A stretch of DNA of 64,000 bases from CAVUCH01 sp963739995 (GCA_963739995.1 CAVUCH010000004.1:434001-498000); one strand, 5' to 3'; positions 1 through 9,747 are shown, numbered from the stretch's first letter. The notes: a model not told the origin generated them from the letters alone. Program-made: numbers and translations.

Positions 1-669
1 CAGGCCGGTGGCGGGCTCGGGTTCACGCCTCCCGCTGCTGCAGCGTCGTTCACCGACTACACGTCCGACCCCGCAAAGCCGGTGCCCAATGCGCCACGCC
101 CGCATTGGGGGTTCGACTACAACAACCCGGTATCCATCGGCGCATGGCGCCGCTGGCTCGTCGAGGATCAACGATTCGTGGACGGCCGTCCGGACGTGGC
201 CACATGGACTGGCGTGCCGCTCGCCGTGCCGCTGACCGTCCGCGGGCCGGTGACCGTGCACCTCTCGGCCGAGACGACCGGTTCCGACGCGGACTGGGTC
301 GTGAAGCTGATCGACGTCTATCCGGACGAAGACGTGCCGCCGTACGAGATGTCGGGCTTCGAGCTGATGGTCAGCGCCGACATCTTCCGCGGACGATATC
401 GGGAGAGCTTCGAAGAGCCACAGCCGATCGCCGCGGACCGGCCGCTCGCGTACACGATCGCGCTGCCGCACGTGAACCATACCTTTCGCGCCGGGCACCG
501 GCTCATGGTGCAGATTCAGAGCACATGGTTCCCGCTCTACGATCGCAACCCCCAGACCTTCGTTCCGTCGATCATGACGGCGCCGCCATCCGCCTACACG
601 TCCCAGCGGCACCGCGTGCATCACGGCGGCACGAACGCGACCTATCTCGACATCTACGTTGACCGTTAA
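1..669 (+). CDS. CocE/NonD family hydrolase, C-terminal part (partial)
   Basis: The reading frame is already open at base 1 and stops at 667-669, so only the last 222 residues are present. They match the C-terminal beta-sandwich of the CocE/NonD (X-Pro dipeptidyl-peptidase-like) alpha/beta hydrolases: a DYTSDPAKPV segment, then the GPVTVHLSAETTGSDADWVVKL strand pair split over residues 80-101, and near the end AGHRLMVQIQST with HHGGTNATYLDIYV. These enzymes cleave acyl esters or N-terminal X-Pro dipeptides and are often exported. The catalytic Ser, Asp and His would lie upstream of the window, so the substrate cannot be judged. An ATG or GTG inside this stretch should not be used as the start. 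Confidence 0.85.
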   Translation, partial: QAGGGLGFTPPAAAASFTDYTSDPAKPVPNAPRPHWGFDYNNPVSIGAWRRWLVEDQRFVDGRPDVATWTGVPLAVPLTVRGPVTVHLSAETTGSDADWVVKLIDVYPDEDVPPYEMSGFELMVSADIFRGRYRESFEEPQPIAADRPLAYTIALPHVNHTFRAGHRLMVQIQSTWFPLYDRNPQTFVPSIMTAPPSAYTSQRHRVHHGGTNATYLDIYVDR

Positions 670-787
670 CCGTTGACCGCTAGCGGTTAGCCTTTGGCCT
701 TTACCCTTTAGCCTTTAGCCTTTAGCCTTTAGCCTTTGACTCGACGGCTGACGGCTGAGGGCTAAGGGCTAAGGGCTAAGGGTGAAC
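662..787. repeat. Degenerate heptamer array 1 (facing tandem repeats)
   Basis: The spacer begins with CGTTAAC/CGTTGAC-type heptamers (662-686). About seven AGCCTTT-type heptamers follow (688-739), then a short linker, then AGGGCTA heptamers (about 755-782), which are the approximate reverse complement of the left arm. The array could fold into a long imperfect hairpin. It resembles arrays at 5397-5573, 7498-7679 and 14484-14663. Confidence 0.8.
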
Positions 788-791
788 GGTG

Positions 792-1721
792 ATGTCGTTG
801 ATGCGTTCCATCCTGCTCGCCGGGTCACAGAACCGGTGGCTGCGTGAGCGTGCACCGAAGCACGCGTTCGTGCGCCGTGCCGTCTCGCGTTTCATGCCGG
901 GCGAGGAGCTCGACGACATGCTGCGCGCGGTGCAGGCCCTCGCGCCGGAGGGCATCCACGCGGTGTTCACCCGCCTCGGCGAGAACGTCACCGATCCGGC
1001 GGAAGCGGATGCGGTCGCCAGTCAGTATCTGGACGCCATCGACCGCGTGCGCACCATGGCGCCCCCGCCCGAGCCTTCCGTCAAGCTGACGCAGCTCGGG
1101 CTCGATTTCGATCGCGAGCGGTGTTACGCGCACGTCCGCGGGCTGGCCGCGCGTGCCGACGCAATGGGCAACTACCTGTGGATCGACATGGAGGGCACGC
1201 CCTACGTGGACACGACGCTGGACCTCACGCGGCGTGTGCGCGCCGAATTTCCGCGCGTCGGCGTGTGCCTGCAGGCCTACCTCTATCGCACCGCGGACGA
1301 TCTGGCCGCGATGATCGAGATCGGGGCCGGCGTCCGTCTGGTGAAGGGGGCGTACAGCGAGCCCCGTACCCTCGCGTTCCCGAAGAAGGCGGACGTGGAC
1401 GCGAACTACCGCGCGCTTGCCGAAACGATGACCGGGGACCGTGCGCGGTCAGCGGGCGTGCGGGCGGTCCTCGGCACCCACGACGTGGCCCTCATCGACG
1501 ACATGCGCCAGCACGCGCGGCGCCGCCACCTGCCGGTGACGGCCTTCGAGGTCCACATGCTGTACGGGATCCAGCGCGAGGCGCAGGCGCGGCTCGCACG
1601 CGACGGTGTGCCGGTGCGTGTACTGGTGGCCTATGGCGCGTACTGGTTTCCATGGTACATGCGGCGGCTCGCGGAACGGCCGGCGAACGTCTGGTTCGTG
1701 CTGAAGAGCCTCAGGGACTAG
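792..1721 (+). CDS. Proline dehydrogenase
   Basis: This is a 309-residue stand-alone PRODH-family flavoenzyme, which oxidises L-proline to delta-1-pyrroline-5-carboxylate and passes electrons to the quinone pool. Recognisable elements are YLWIDMEGTPYVD (about residue 133), LQAYLYRTADDL, VRLVKGAYSEP, the GTHD motif and the C-terminal VLVAYGAYWFPWYMRRLAERP substrate/FAD-binding block. The length fits monofunctional bacterial PRODH; no P5C dehydrogenase domain is fused. ATG at 792 was preferred to GTG at 789 because an AAGGGTGA Shine-Dalgarno-like run lies about 6 bases upstream. That run comes from the end of heptamer array 1, so the repeat supplies the ribosome-binding region. Confidence 0.93.
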   Translation: MSLMRSILLAGSQNRWLRERAPKHAFVRRAVSRFMPGEELDDMLRAVQALAPEGIHAVFTRLGENVTDPAEADAVASQYLDAIDRVRTMAPPPEPSVKLTQLGLDFDRERCYAHVRGLAARADAMGNYLWIDMEGTPYVDTTLDLTRRVRAEFPRVGVCLQAYLYRTADDLAAMIEIGAGVRLVKGAYSEPRTLAFPKKADVDANYRALAETMTGDRARSAGVRAVLGTHDVALIDDMRQHARRRHLPVTAFEVHMLYGIQREAQARLARDGVPVRVLVAYGAYWFPWYMRRLAERPANVWFVLKSLRD

Positions 1722-1815
1722 TGGCCTGTTGCGTGTTGGCGGGAGCCGGCGGGTGTGGTACCTTGTACGATCTTACTCAGGCCCACAGGTTCGCGAGATC
1801 CGCGAGGAGGTCTCC

Positions 1816-2628
1816 GTGCAGCAGTCCCATACGGGCGGCGCCGTCAACCAGCCGAAACCCGGCGAAGCGTTCCGGAATTTTGCCGCGGAAGAGCGGCCGT
1901 CCGTCCGCGAGTTCTACCGGCAGAACCACGCGCACCAGACGGTTGAGTTCGTCCTCCGGAAGAAGGGCGAGTACCTCACCCTCAACCGCCGGACCATGCG
2001 CGTCTGGGAAGCCCTGGAGTACCTGAACTCGCTCGTGGACGACAGTGACCCCGACATCGACCTGACTCAGATAGAGCACGCGATGCAGACGGCCGAGGCC
2101 ATCCGGCGCGCCAATCAGCCGCGCTGGTTCATCGCAGCGGGGCTGATTCACGATCTCGGCAAGATCCTCTGCCTCTGGGGCGAGCCGCAGTGGGCGGTCG
2201 TGGGTGATACGTTCCCGGTCGGGTGCGCGCACGACCCGTCGATCGTGTACCACGAGTACTTCGACCTCAACCCCGATTCCCGGAACCCGGCGTACTCCAC
2301 CCCGCTCGGTATGTACTCGGAGGGCGTCGGCCTGGATCACGTGCACCTGTCGTGGGGCCACGACGAGTACATCTATCACGTGGTGAAGGACCACCTGCCG
2401 ATCGAGGCGCTGTACGCCCTGCGGTACCACTCGTTCTACCCATGGCACAAGGAAGGTGCCTACGGGCACCTGACGAATGCGCAGGACCGCGAGATGCTCA
2501 AGTGGGTGAAGGCGTTCAACCGATACGACCTCTACTCGAAGGGCGACGGCAAGCCGGACGTGCAGGCGCTGCGCCCGTATTACGAGGAGCTCGTCGACGA
2601 GTTCTTCCCGACGCCGCTGCAGTGGTAG
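1816..2628 (+). CDS. Inositol oxygenase (MIOX)
   Basis: This 270-residue protein has the myo-inositol oxygenase HD-type di-iron fold, which converts myo-inositol and O2 to D-glucuronate. Iron-ligand motifs are visible: FIAAGLIHDLGKIL (HD pair), LDHVHLSWGHDEYIYHVV and LRYHSFYPWHKEGAYGHL. The frame is open upstream to a TTG at 1729. GTG at 1816 is the better start because GAGGAGG at 1804-1810 is correctly spaced and the resulting length matches known MIOX (about 285 residues). It follows the proline dehydrogenase gene at about 95 bp. MIOX is best known from eukaryotes but is also found in Acidobacteria and Bacteroidetes. The 12-bp gap to the next, convergent gene is very small. Confidence 0.93.
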   Translation: MQQSHTGGAVNQPKPGEAFRNFAAEERPSVREFYRQNHAHQTVEFVLRKKGEYLTLNRRTMRVWEALEYLNSLVDDSDPDIDLTQIEHAMQTAEAIRRANQPRWFIAAGLIHDLGKILCLWGEPQWAVVGDTFPVGCAHDPSIVYHEYFDLNPDSRNPAYSTPLGMYSEGVGLDHVHLSWGHDEYIYHVVKDHLPIEALYALRYHSFYPWHKEGAYGHLTNAQDREMLKWVKAFNRYDLYSKGDGKPDVQALRPYYEELVDEFFPTPLQW

Positions 2629-2640
2629 AGATCCAAGCAG

Positions 2641-3480
2641 CTAGCTCTTGACGAGCGCCTTGCGCGCGGTTGACAGCGTGAAGGTCAGCGACTCCTTCGG
2701 GATTTCGGTCACGAAGCGGCCGATCAACCAGCCAAGTCCCGTCGGGATGTCGCGTGTGAGCGTAATCGACTCGCACTGCACCCACGTCCCGCCGTCGCGC
2801 TCGGCGAAACGCCAGTACGTGTTCAGCCGCCAGAGGAACCCGTGCCCGCCGCCCACGGGCTTCTGCCTCTCGGTGGGCGTGCCGGCATCCTCGACTTCCG
2901 CGATGCGGGTGCTGCGCAGCCGGCTGAACGCCCTCACCGGAGACGGCCGCCCGAACACGGCCTCGTGCTCGGTGTCGGTGGTCACGCCGATGATCTTCTT
3001 CACATAGAACCGGAGATAGAAGCGGAACCGGTCGCCCTCGTGCCCGAGGAGCTTCGATCGGACGATCACGGGCTTGAACACGTCGGCGTGGCTGTCGTAG
3101 GCCTGCATCAGCGCGACCGCCTGATCGGTCGTGACGCCCGGCATGAAGATCACCCCCACCCAGTGGTGGATGAGCCCGTCGGGCACGTCAATCGCGCGCT
3201 CACCCTCGCTCGTCCGCGGACGCGTCATGAACGGAACCGGCCCACGGGCCTGCCGCTCGGCCGCGGCTTTCTCTGCGGGCACGAGCCGGTCGATGTAGAG
3301 AAAGCCATCCTCGCTCCGCTCTTCCGCGTCCATGCGTGCTTCGCTGGACCGCACGTACCGGTCGAATGCGTCGACGGTTTTCTGCTGCAGGTCCCCCGCA
3401 GCTGCCCGTGCCACGCTCGAGCCGGCGGCAAGCGCCGCGACGAGTGTCTGCGTGATGACAAGCCGTGTTGCAGGCGTCAT
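2641..3480 (-). CDS. Exported protein of unknown function (START/SRPBCC-like)
   Basis: This is a 279-residue protein with an N-terminal Sec-type signal (hydrophobic ITQTLVAALAAGSSVARAAA). The ATG at 3480 was chosen because GAGGGA lies 5-6 bases upstream; a longer open frame to 3816 has no such support. The mature part has alternating beta strands and a C-terminal amphipathic helix, giving the look of a START/SRPBCC-like lipid-binding fold (VGVIFMPGVTTDQAVALMQ, FLWRLNTYWRFAERDGG). That assignment is an inference from pattern, not from a diagnostic motif. It is convergent with the inositol oxygenase gene. Confidence 0.7.
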   Translation of the reverse strand: MTPATRLVITQTLVAALAAGSSVARAAAGDLQQKTVDAFDRYVRSSEARMDAEERSEDGFLYIDRLVPAEKAAAERQARGPVPFMTRPRTSEGERAIDVPDGLIHHWVGVIFMPGVTTDQAVALMQAYDSHADVFKPVIVRSKLLGHEGDRFRFYLRFYVKKIIGVTTDTEHEAVFGRPSPVRAFSRLRSTRIAEVEDAGTPTERQKPVGGGHGFLWRLNTYWRFAERDGGTWVQCESITLTRDIPTGLGWLIGRFVTEIPKESLTFTLSTARKALVKS

Positions 3481-3576
3481 GTGTCCCTCTTTCGTCCGAA
3501 TGCGTGAGTTTATCGTCAAGCAGCTCACCGTCGGCGTGGCATGGGCGCTGCACGTGGACCCGCAGGAGGCACACGC

Positions 3577-3867
3577 ATGGGCCAGCGAGGAGTCCGGGGA
3601 CGGCACGATGGACCACCGAAGAAGGATCGGCAGTCGATCCAGGGAGTCCGGCAGGAAATCGGCGAGGAGATTCGGGGCGACAGCGCGGCGCCGGTGCTGC
3701 AGCGCGACCGGAATCGGGACATCGCGCGGGGCGACTGGGATCGCACCAACCGGCGCCATGACGAAGGCGTCAGCCGTGACGATGCGATGAACCAGGAGAA
3801 ACGTCCGGAAGCGCAATACCCGGAGCGCGTCAGGACTGCGGGGCGAACGCTCAAGCGGCGCGGCTAA
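3577..3867 (+). CDS. Small hydrophilic basic protein, unknown
   Basis: This is a 96-residue, strongly charged protein (many Arg, Asp, Glu, Gln; no hydrophobic core) supported mainly by an excellent AGGAGG at 3564-3569, 7 bases before the ATG. The composition (DRNRDIARGDWDRTNRR) suggests an intrinsically disordered or hydrophilin-like protein. No family is recognised. Its last 17 bases overlap the 3' end of the convergent amylase gene, and it is divergent from the exported protein at 3480. An earlier ATG at 3541 lacks a ribosome-binding site. Confidence 0.55.
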   Translation: MGQRGVRGRHDGPPKKDRQSIQGVRQEIGEEIRGDSAAPVLQRDRNRDIARGDWDRTNRRHDEGVSRDDAMNQEKRPEAQYPERVRTAGRTLKRRG

Positions 3868-5365
3868 CCCTCAACCAGTGGACCTGCCATCGCGGCAGGT
3901 CCACGTACAGACCGTGCACCAGGTCGCGCCCGCCACGCTCGAAGACCTCGCCCGTGAAGACGTCCGCCATCCGCCAGTCGTGCGCTGCCATGTCAGGCCA
4001 GGGGAGCATCACCAGGGCCTGCGCCGGCGCATCTGACAGGTTGACGACGACGATCGCGCGCTCTCCGGCATCCGCCCAGCTGCACGCCACGAGGTGACGG
4101 AAGCTGTCGTTGTCGGCCCACCCGCTGCAGGCGAGCAGTGTCCACTCGCCTTTCCGGAACAGGGGCGCGCGAATTTCCCTCAACAAAGCCCTGTAGAACG
4201 CGCCCAACCCTTCATCGGGCGGCTCGTCCGGCCAGCGCGTGAGAAAGACAGGAGGCCGCACGGTCCGTGCCTCGAGCTGTCCCTGGTGCAGGAGCATTGC
4301 CCCGGGCACGGCTGCGACGAGCACGGCGGCGGCTCGCGAGCGTTCTCGTCCGAACGTCGCCGCCGCGCGCGGCTCGTCATGATTCTCGATGAAGCGCAGC
4401 ATGCCATCCTGGTACGCGTGGTCCGCGCGAAGGTGATCCCGCACGCCCGGGGCATCGCCGTGGGCCAGCCGATCGTAGAGCCGCTTGTCGTAGCAGTAGC
4501 GGAAGCCCTGCCGCTGCAGGGCCCACTCGCGATTCCAGTACGCCTCCGCAACGAACGCGAAGTCGGGTGCGTGCGCCAGGACCGGGCCGATCACCGCGGG
4601 CCAGAAGTCTTCGGCCGGCGGAATGCCCGCGCGGTGTCCCCACGTGCCGGCGAACACGTCGGTCATGAGCAGCATCGCCATGTCGCAGCGGACGCCGTCG
4701 CACTGCGAGGCGATGTCACAGAGCGCGTCCACGCTGCCGGTGCGCAGGCCCGGTGAGAAGGCGTTCACCTGCGCGACATCGGACCACGGCGGAAAATACG
4801 GGTCCCGCCCGCACGCGATCACGTGTGGCCCGGAGCGGAAGAACGCGTCAGTGTCGGCCGCCAGATCGGCTGGGGTGCCCTGAATGAAGCGCTCGGGATG
4901 GGTCACGACCCACGGGTGGTCGCGGGCGAGGTGGTTCGGCACGAAGTCGAGAACCAGGCCGATGCCGCGCAGCGCCAGCTGCTCGCGCGCAAGGGCCAGG
5001 CCGGCACGTCCTCCGAACCGGCCGTCGGCCACATACCGGCGGACGCAGTACGGCGAGGCCGCGATGTCGTCGAGCGTCACGTCGGGCAGCGCGCGGCTGA
5101 ACTCGTTCCGCAGACCCGCATTTGCAAGCGCCACCGCCAGCCCGGCTGGACTACGCTCCCACACTCCCATCAGCCACACGGCGTCGACTCCGAGCGCCCC
5201 CAGGGCATCCCATTCGCCCTCCGGCACGCTGGCCAGCGTCACCGCGACACCTGCGCGGCGGGACAAACCCGAGAGCCACGCAATCGTATTGATCTCGTAA
5301 ATGACAGGACGGGGCGGCAGTCTGGGCATGGGTGGGAATTGCGCGCGCCGGCGCAGGCGGTCCAT
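3851..5365 (-). CDS. GH13 alpha-amylase family protein
   Basis: This 504-residue TIM-barrel enzyme belongs to glycoside hydrolase family 13, acting on alpha-glucans or trehalose-type substrates. Conserved region I is near GLVLDFVPNHLARDHPW. Region II holds the nucleophile Asp in GVRCDMAML, region III the acid Glu in FVAEAYW, and region IV the stabilising Asp in FIENHDEPRAA. A C-terminal beta domain (SDAPAQALVMLPWPDM) follows. The ATG at 5365 has GGAAGG 10 bases upstream; a GTG at 5377 would leave that motif touching the start. There is no signal peptide, so it is probably cytoplasmic. Exact specificity cannot be told. Confidence 0.88.
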   Translation of the reverse strand: MDRLRRRAQFPPMPRLPPRPVIYEINTIAWLSGLSRRAGVAVTLASVPEGEWDALGALGVDAVWLMGVWERSPAGLAVALANAGLRNEFSRALPDVTLDDIAASPYCVRRYVADGRFGGRAGLALAREQLALRGIGLVLDFVPNHLARDHPWVVTHPERFIQGTPADLAADTDAFFRSGPHVIACGRDPYFPPWSDVAQVNAFSPGLRTGSVDALCDIASQCDGVRCDMAMLLMTDVFAGTWGHRAGIPPAEDFWPAVIGPVLAHAPDFAFVAEAYWNREWALQRQGFRYCYDKRLYDRLAHGDAPGVRDHLRADHAYQDGMLRFIENHDEPRAAATFGRERSRAAAVLVAAVPGAMLLHQGQLEARTVRPPVFLTRWPDEPPDEGLGAFYRALLREIRAPLFRKGEWTLLACSGWADNDSFRHLVACSWADAGERAIVVVNLSDAPAQALVMLPWPDMAAHDWRMADVFTGEVFERGGRDLVHGLYVDLPRWQVHWLRVSRAA

Positions 5366-5396
5366 CCGACAATACACCTTCCATCAGGGCCAACGG

Positions 5397-5573
5397 GCTA
5401 AGGGCTAAGGGCTAAAGGCTAAGGGCCAGGCGCTAGGCGCTGGGCGCTGGGCGCTGGGCGCTGCGCGGCGGACAACGGTCAACGGTCGACGGTTGACGGT
5501 TACGGTCGACGGTTAACGGTTGGCGGACCCTTAGCCCTTGGCCCTTGGCCCTTGAGCCTTTAGCCCTTAGGCC
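5397..5573. repeat. Degenerate heptamer array 2
   Basis: The left part is GGGCTAA heptamers that drift into GCGCTGG heptamers. The middle is ACGGTCA/ACGGTTG/ACGGTTA heptamers. The right part is CCCTTAG/CCCTTGG heptamers complementary to the left edge. It lies between the divergent amylase and pckG genes, so it occupies both 5' flanks. A TATACT at 5599-5604, outside the array, could serve pckG. Confidence 0.8.
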
Positions 5574-5658
5574 CCCCGCTGCCCGAACGCCCCGACGCTA
5601 TACTTCGGTGATTGCCGGCCCGTGCCACCTCACGCGTCCGGACACCGGAGCTGCATCG

Positions 5659-7494
5659 ATGCTGACCGCCAGCGTTCCCACCCGCCACGCCAGGTTGCTT
5701 GCGTGGGTCGAGGAGTTCCGCGCGCTCTGTCAACCGGAAGCCGTCGCCTGGTGCGACGGTTCGCAGGAGGAGAACGACCGCCTGTGCGCGGCCATGGTGG
5801 CGAGCGGCACCGCGGTGCGGCTGAACCCCGAGATGCGGCCCAACAGCTACCTGTGCCGCTCGGACCCGCGTGACGTCGCCAGGGTGGAGCACCGCACCTT
5901 CATCGCGACCCGTCGCAAGGGGGACGCGGGTCCCACGAACAACTGGATGCAGCCGAAGGATCTCAAAGGCATCCTCCAGGAGCTCTCGAGCGGCTGCATG
6001 CGGGGCCGGACGATGTACGTCATCCCGTTCAGCATGGGCCCGATTGGGTCGCCGATCTCGCAGCTCGGCGTCCAGCTCACCGACTCGCCCTACGTCGTCG
6101 TCAACATGCGCATCATGACCCGCATGGGCCAGGGTGCGCTCGATGCGCTGGGCGACGATGGCGAGTTCGTGCCGTGCGTGCACTCGGTCGGCGTGCCGCT
6201 CGAGCCTGGCATGCGGGACGTGCCGTGGCCGTGCAATCCCGAGAACACCTACATCGCGCACTTCCCTGAGGAGCGGCTGATCTGGTCGTTCGGCAGCGGC
6301 TATGGGGGCAACGCGCTGCTCGGCAAGAAATGTTTCGCCCTTCGCATTGCCAGCGTCATGGCGCGGGACGAGGGCTGGCTGGCGGAGCACATGCTGATCG
6401 TGGGCGTCGAGCGGCCCGACGGCGAGAAGACGTACGTCTGTGCCGCGTTCCCAAGCGCCTGCGGCAAGACCAATTTCGCCATGATGATCCCCCCGGAAGG
6501 CTTCGAGGGGTGGAAGGTCTGGACGGTCGGCGACGACATCGCGTGGATCAAGCCGGGGCCCGACGGGCGCATTTACGCGATCAACCCGGAGGCGGGGTTC
6601 TTCGGCGTGGCGCCGGGCACGTCCGGGAGATCGAACCCGAACGCCATGGCGACGCTTGCGGCCAACTGCATCTTCACCAACGTTGCACTGACCGACGAGG
6701 GGGACGTGTGGTGGGAGGGGATGAGCGATCCGCCTGCCCACCTGATCGACTGGCGCGGCCGCGACTGGACGCCTGCCTCCGGAGAGCCAGCGGCCCACCC
6801 GAATGCGCGCTTCACCGCACCCGCCTCGCAGTGCCCGTCGATCGATCCCGACTGGGAGCACCCGCGCGGCCTGGCCGTCAGCGCGTTCATCTTCGGCGGC
6901 CGGCAGAGCCACGATGTGCCGCTCGTGTTCCAGTCGTTCAACTGGGCGCACGGCGTCTACCTCGCGGCCACGATGGGGTCCGAGGCCACGGCTGCATCGG
7001 AAGGACAGCCGGCGATGCGGCGCGATCCGATGGCGATGCTGCCGTTCTGCGGCTACAACATGGGCGACTACTTCTCGCACTGGCTGAACTTCGGCCGGCA
7101 TGTGCCGGATCCGCCCCGCATCTTCCGCGTGAACTGGTTTCGCAAGGATGAGCGTGGGAGGTTTCTGTGGCCTGGGTTCCGCGAGAACATGCGCGTTCTG
7201 AACTGGATCGTGGATCGGGTGCACGGTCGTGGACGTGGGGTCGAGAGCCCGCTCGGATGGATGCCGCGTTACGAGGACATCTGCTGGAACGGCCTCGACT
7301 TCTCGCGCGAGCGCTTCAATCAGCTGATGAGCGTGAACCGTGAGGCACAAGGCGAGGACGTCAAGGCGCACGAAGAGCACTTCGACAAGTTCTACGATCG
7401 GCTGCCCAAGGAATTCGGCCACGAGCGCGCGCTGCTCAAGTACCGCGTGTGGCGCTCGCCGGAGCTGTGGGAGCTGGCGCCGGAGAGGTCCTGA
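5659..7494 (+). CDS. pckG: Phosphoenolpyruvate carboxykinase (GTP)
   Basis: This is a 611-residue GTP-dependent PEPCK, which decarboxylates and phosphorylates oxaloacetate to phosphoenolpyruvate in gluconeogenesis. The kinase-1 P-loop signature FPSACGKTN is near residue 266. Other family blocks are YGGNALLGKKCFALRIAS, SFNWAHGVYLAATMGSE, MLPFCGYNMGDYFSHWL and the C-terminal VNWFRKDERGRFLWPGFREN. The start ATG has GGAG 8 bases upstream, and the length matches the 600-residue norm. The frame is open further upstream to 5545, but that extension has no family similarity. A cytosolic enzyme is expected. Confidence 0.97.
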   Translation: MLTASVPTRHARLLAWVEEFRALCQPEAVAWCDGSQEENDRLCAAMVASGTAVRLNPEMRPNSYLCRSDPRDVARVEHRTFIATRRKGDAGPTNNWMQPKDLKGILQELSSGCMRGRTMYVIPFSMGPIGSPISQLGVQLTDSPYVVVNMRIMTRMGQGALDALGDDGEFVPCVHSVGVPLEPGMRDVPWPCNPENTYIAHFPEERLIWSFGSGYGGNALLGKKCFALRIASVMARDEGWLAEHMLIVGVERPDGEKTYVCAAFPSACGKTNFAMMIPPEGFEGWKVWTVGDDIAWIKPGPDGRIYAINPEAGFFGVAPGTSGRSNPNAMATLAANCIFTNVALTDEGDVWWEGMSDPPAHLIDWRGRDWTPASGEPAAHPNARFTAPASQCPSIDPDWEHPRGLAVSAFIFGGRQSHDVPLVFQSFNWAHGVYLAATMGSEATAASEGQPAMRRDPMAMLPFCGYNMGDYFSHWLNFGRHVPDPPRIFRVNWFRKDERGRFLWPGFRENMRVLNWIVDRVHGRGRGVESPLGWMPRYEDICWNGLDFSRERFNQLMSVNREAQGEDVKAHEEHFDKFYDRLPKEFGHERALLKYRVWRSPELWELAPERS

Positions 7495-7497
7495 CTA

Positions 7498-7679
<182 letters not shown>

Positions 7680-7700
7680 CGTGAGGAGGCAATAAGACGC

Positions 7701-8899
7701 ATGCGACCATCTCGCCGGCGCGCTGTGCTCTGCGCCGTCATGCTGACGGGCTTCACCTGGGTGGCCGGTTCGATGGTGACGGTCGCGCAGCAGAAACCCC
7801 GTGCGCGTGATCTCGGCGTGCCCTTCGACGGCTCTCCAGGCGCCTTCAACGCGATCACCGATGTCGCCGGCGTCGAGGTCGGCCACACGACGCTCATCTC
7901 CGGCGCCGGCCCGCTGGTGCGCGGCGAAGGCCCGGTACGCACGGGCGTCACCGCCATCCTGCCGAAGGGCCGCGCGTTCCGCGACCGCGTGTTCGCGGGG
8001 TGGTACTCCCTCAACGGCAACGGCGAGATGACCGGCACGACGTGGGTGGACGAATCGGGATTCCTCGGCTCTCCCATTCTCATCACCAACACGCACAGCG
8101 TGGGCGTGGTACGCGATGCGGTCATCGAGTGGAACGTGCGCCCCGGCCGTACCGGGACTATTCAGGCGACTTCAGCCTTCCGGTCGTCGCAGAGACGTGG
8201 GATGGGTTCCTGAACGACATCGACGGGTTCCACGTCACGAAGACACATGCATTCCAGGCGCTGGATGGGGCGCGCGGCGGTCGGGTGGCCGAAGGCAATG
8301 TGGGCGGCGGCACCGGGATGATCTGCCACGGGTTCAAGGGCGGCATAGGCACGGCGTCCCGCGTGCTGCGCACCGAGGACGGCGGCTACACGATCGGCGT
8401 GCTCGTCCAGGCGAACTACGGCAGCCGGGAGCTGCTGACGATCGCAGGCGCACCAGTTGGCCGCGAGATTACCGACCTGCGCCGGGTGTCCACGCCGCCG
8501 CCCCGGGAAGAAGACGCCGGTTCGATCATTGTCGTCCTCGCCACCGATGCGCCGCTGCTGCCGCACCAGTTGAAGCGCCTGGCCCGGCGAGTGCCGCTCG
8601 GCATCGGCATCGTCGGAGGCCGCGGCGGAAATTCCTCCGGCGATATTTTTCTCGCATTCTCAACCGCGAACCCCGAGGGTAGCAAAACCTCGGAAATCGC
8701 GACGCTCACCATGCTGCCGAACGAGCGCATCAACCCGCTCTTCGATGCCACCACGCAGGCAACGGAAGAAGCCATCGTCAACGCGCTGGTGGCCGCGGAG
8801 ACGATGACGGGCGTGGACGGTCACACGGTCTACGCCCTGCCTCACGACCGCTTGAAGGACGTCCTGCGGAAATACAACCGGCTGGCGGCCGGCAACTGA
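7701..8899 (+). pseudogene. P1 family peptidase (DmpA-like), frameshifted
   Basis: Two overlapping frames encode one P1/S58 aminopeptidase of about 399 residues. The first (7701-8213) has a signal peptide and NAITDVAGVEVGHTTL, then breaks after WNVRP. The second frame resumes with DYSGDFSLPVVAETWDGF and runs to 8899. The self-processing Gly-Asn-Ser nucleophile region GRGGNSSGDIFLAFSTAN is intact. Family members autocleave before this Ser and trim D- or beta-amino-acid peptides. One extra C in the CCCC run at 8141-8144 would restore a single frame, so this is a one-base deletion or a sequencing error. AGGAGG at 7684-7689 precedes the ATG. The heptamer array 3 lies upstream. Confidence 0.85.
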
Positions 8900-8930
8900 C
8901 CTACCCGTCGGGGGCGATATTCTGTTCCGC

Positions 8931-9692
8931 GTGCCAACTGCTCTCACGCGCGCGATCAGCCCCGCGATGGCCGAATGCGAGCTCACGCATCTCCATCGTG
9001 AAGCCATCGACCTCGAGCTCGCCGCCGCGCAGCATGCCGCCTACGAGGAGGCGCTTGCGCGGCTTGGGTTCGTGATCCTCCACCTCGAGGCACAGCCCAG
9101 TCTGCCGGACTCGGTGTTCGTGGAAGACGCGGCCGTAGTGCTCGAGGAACTGGCGATCATCACCAGGCCCGGAGTACCGGCCCGCCGTCGGGAAACCATC
9201 AGCATCGCCGACGCACTGGCACCGGTCCGGCGGATTGCACAGATTGCTGCGCCCGGCACACTCGATGGCGGCGACGTGCTGCGGCTCGGCACCCGCCTGT
9301 TCGTGGGCCAATCGGGTCGCACGAACGACGACGGCATTCGTCAACTGCGCAGTCTGGTGGAGCCCGTCGGGTACACCGTCACCGCGGTGCCGGTAGACGG
9401 CTGCCTGCACCTGAAGTCAGCCGTCACCCAGGTCGCGCCGGACCTGCTGCTCGTCAATCCAAGCTGGGTGCCGGCGATTACATTCGTCGGCTGCCACCTG
9501 ATCGAGGTCGATACGCGCGAGCCGCACGGGGCCAATGCTCTCCTCGCAGCGGGGTCGGTGCTCTACACGGCATCGTGCCCGGCAACCGCGTCGCGCCTGA
9601 GTGCTGAAGGCATTGACGTGCGGCTGCTGGACATCTCTGAGATCTCGAAGGCCGAGGGAGGGGTAACCTGCTGCAGTCTCCTGATCGCGTGA
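8931..9692 (+). CDS. Dimethylarginine dimethylaminohydrolase (DDAH)-like
   Basis: This is a 253-residue amidinotransferase-superfamily enzyme of the DDAH type, hydrolysing methylated arginine to citrulline and methylamine or acting on related guanidines. It starts with TALTRAISP and has SLPDSVFVEDAAVVL (substrate-loop Asp/Glu), TLDGGDVLRLG, the catalytic His in DGCLHLKSAV and the nucleophilic Cys near the C-terminus in GGVTCCSLL. A GTG start at 8931 is used because it gives the usual N-terminus; its ribosome-binding site is weak. No arginine catabolic genes are adjacent, so the physiological substrate is open. Confidence 0.88.
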   Translation: MPTALTRAISPAMAECELTHLHREAIDLELAAAQHAAYEEALARLGFVILHLEAQPSLPDSVFVEDAAVVLEELAIITRPGVPARRRETISIADALAPVRRIAQIAAPGTLDGGDVLRLGTRLFVGQSGRTNDDGIRQLRSLVEPVGYTVTAVPVDGCLHLKSAVTQVAPDLLLVNPSWVPAITFVGCHLIEVDTREPHGANALLAAGSVLYTASCPATASRLSAEGIDVRLLDISEISKAEGGVTCCSLLIA

Positions 9693-9747
9693 CGGGCAGA
9701 GGTGTAGGCCGGGCCTGAAGCCCCGGCCCCCCCCACCGTCGCCACCC

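Noticed and set aside
5560..7422. A 620-residue open frame on the minus strand
   Set aside because: It is antisense to pckG, whose family motifs are complete; composition (His/Arg/Val-rich) is typical of a shadow frame.
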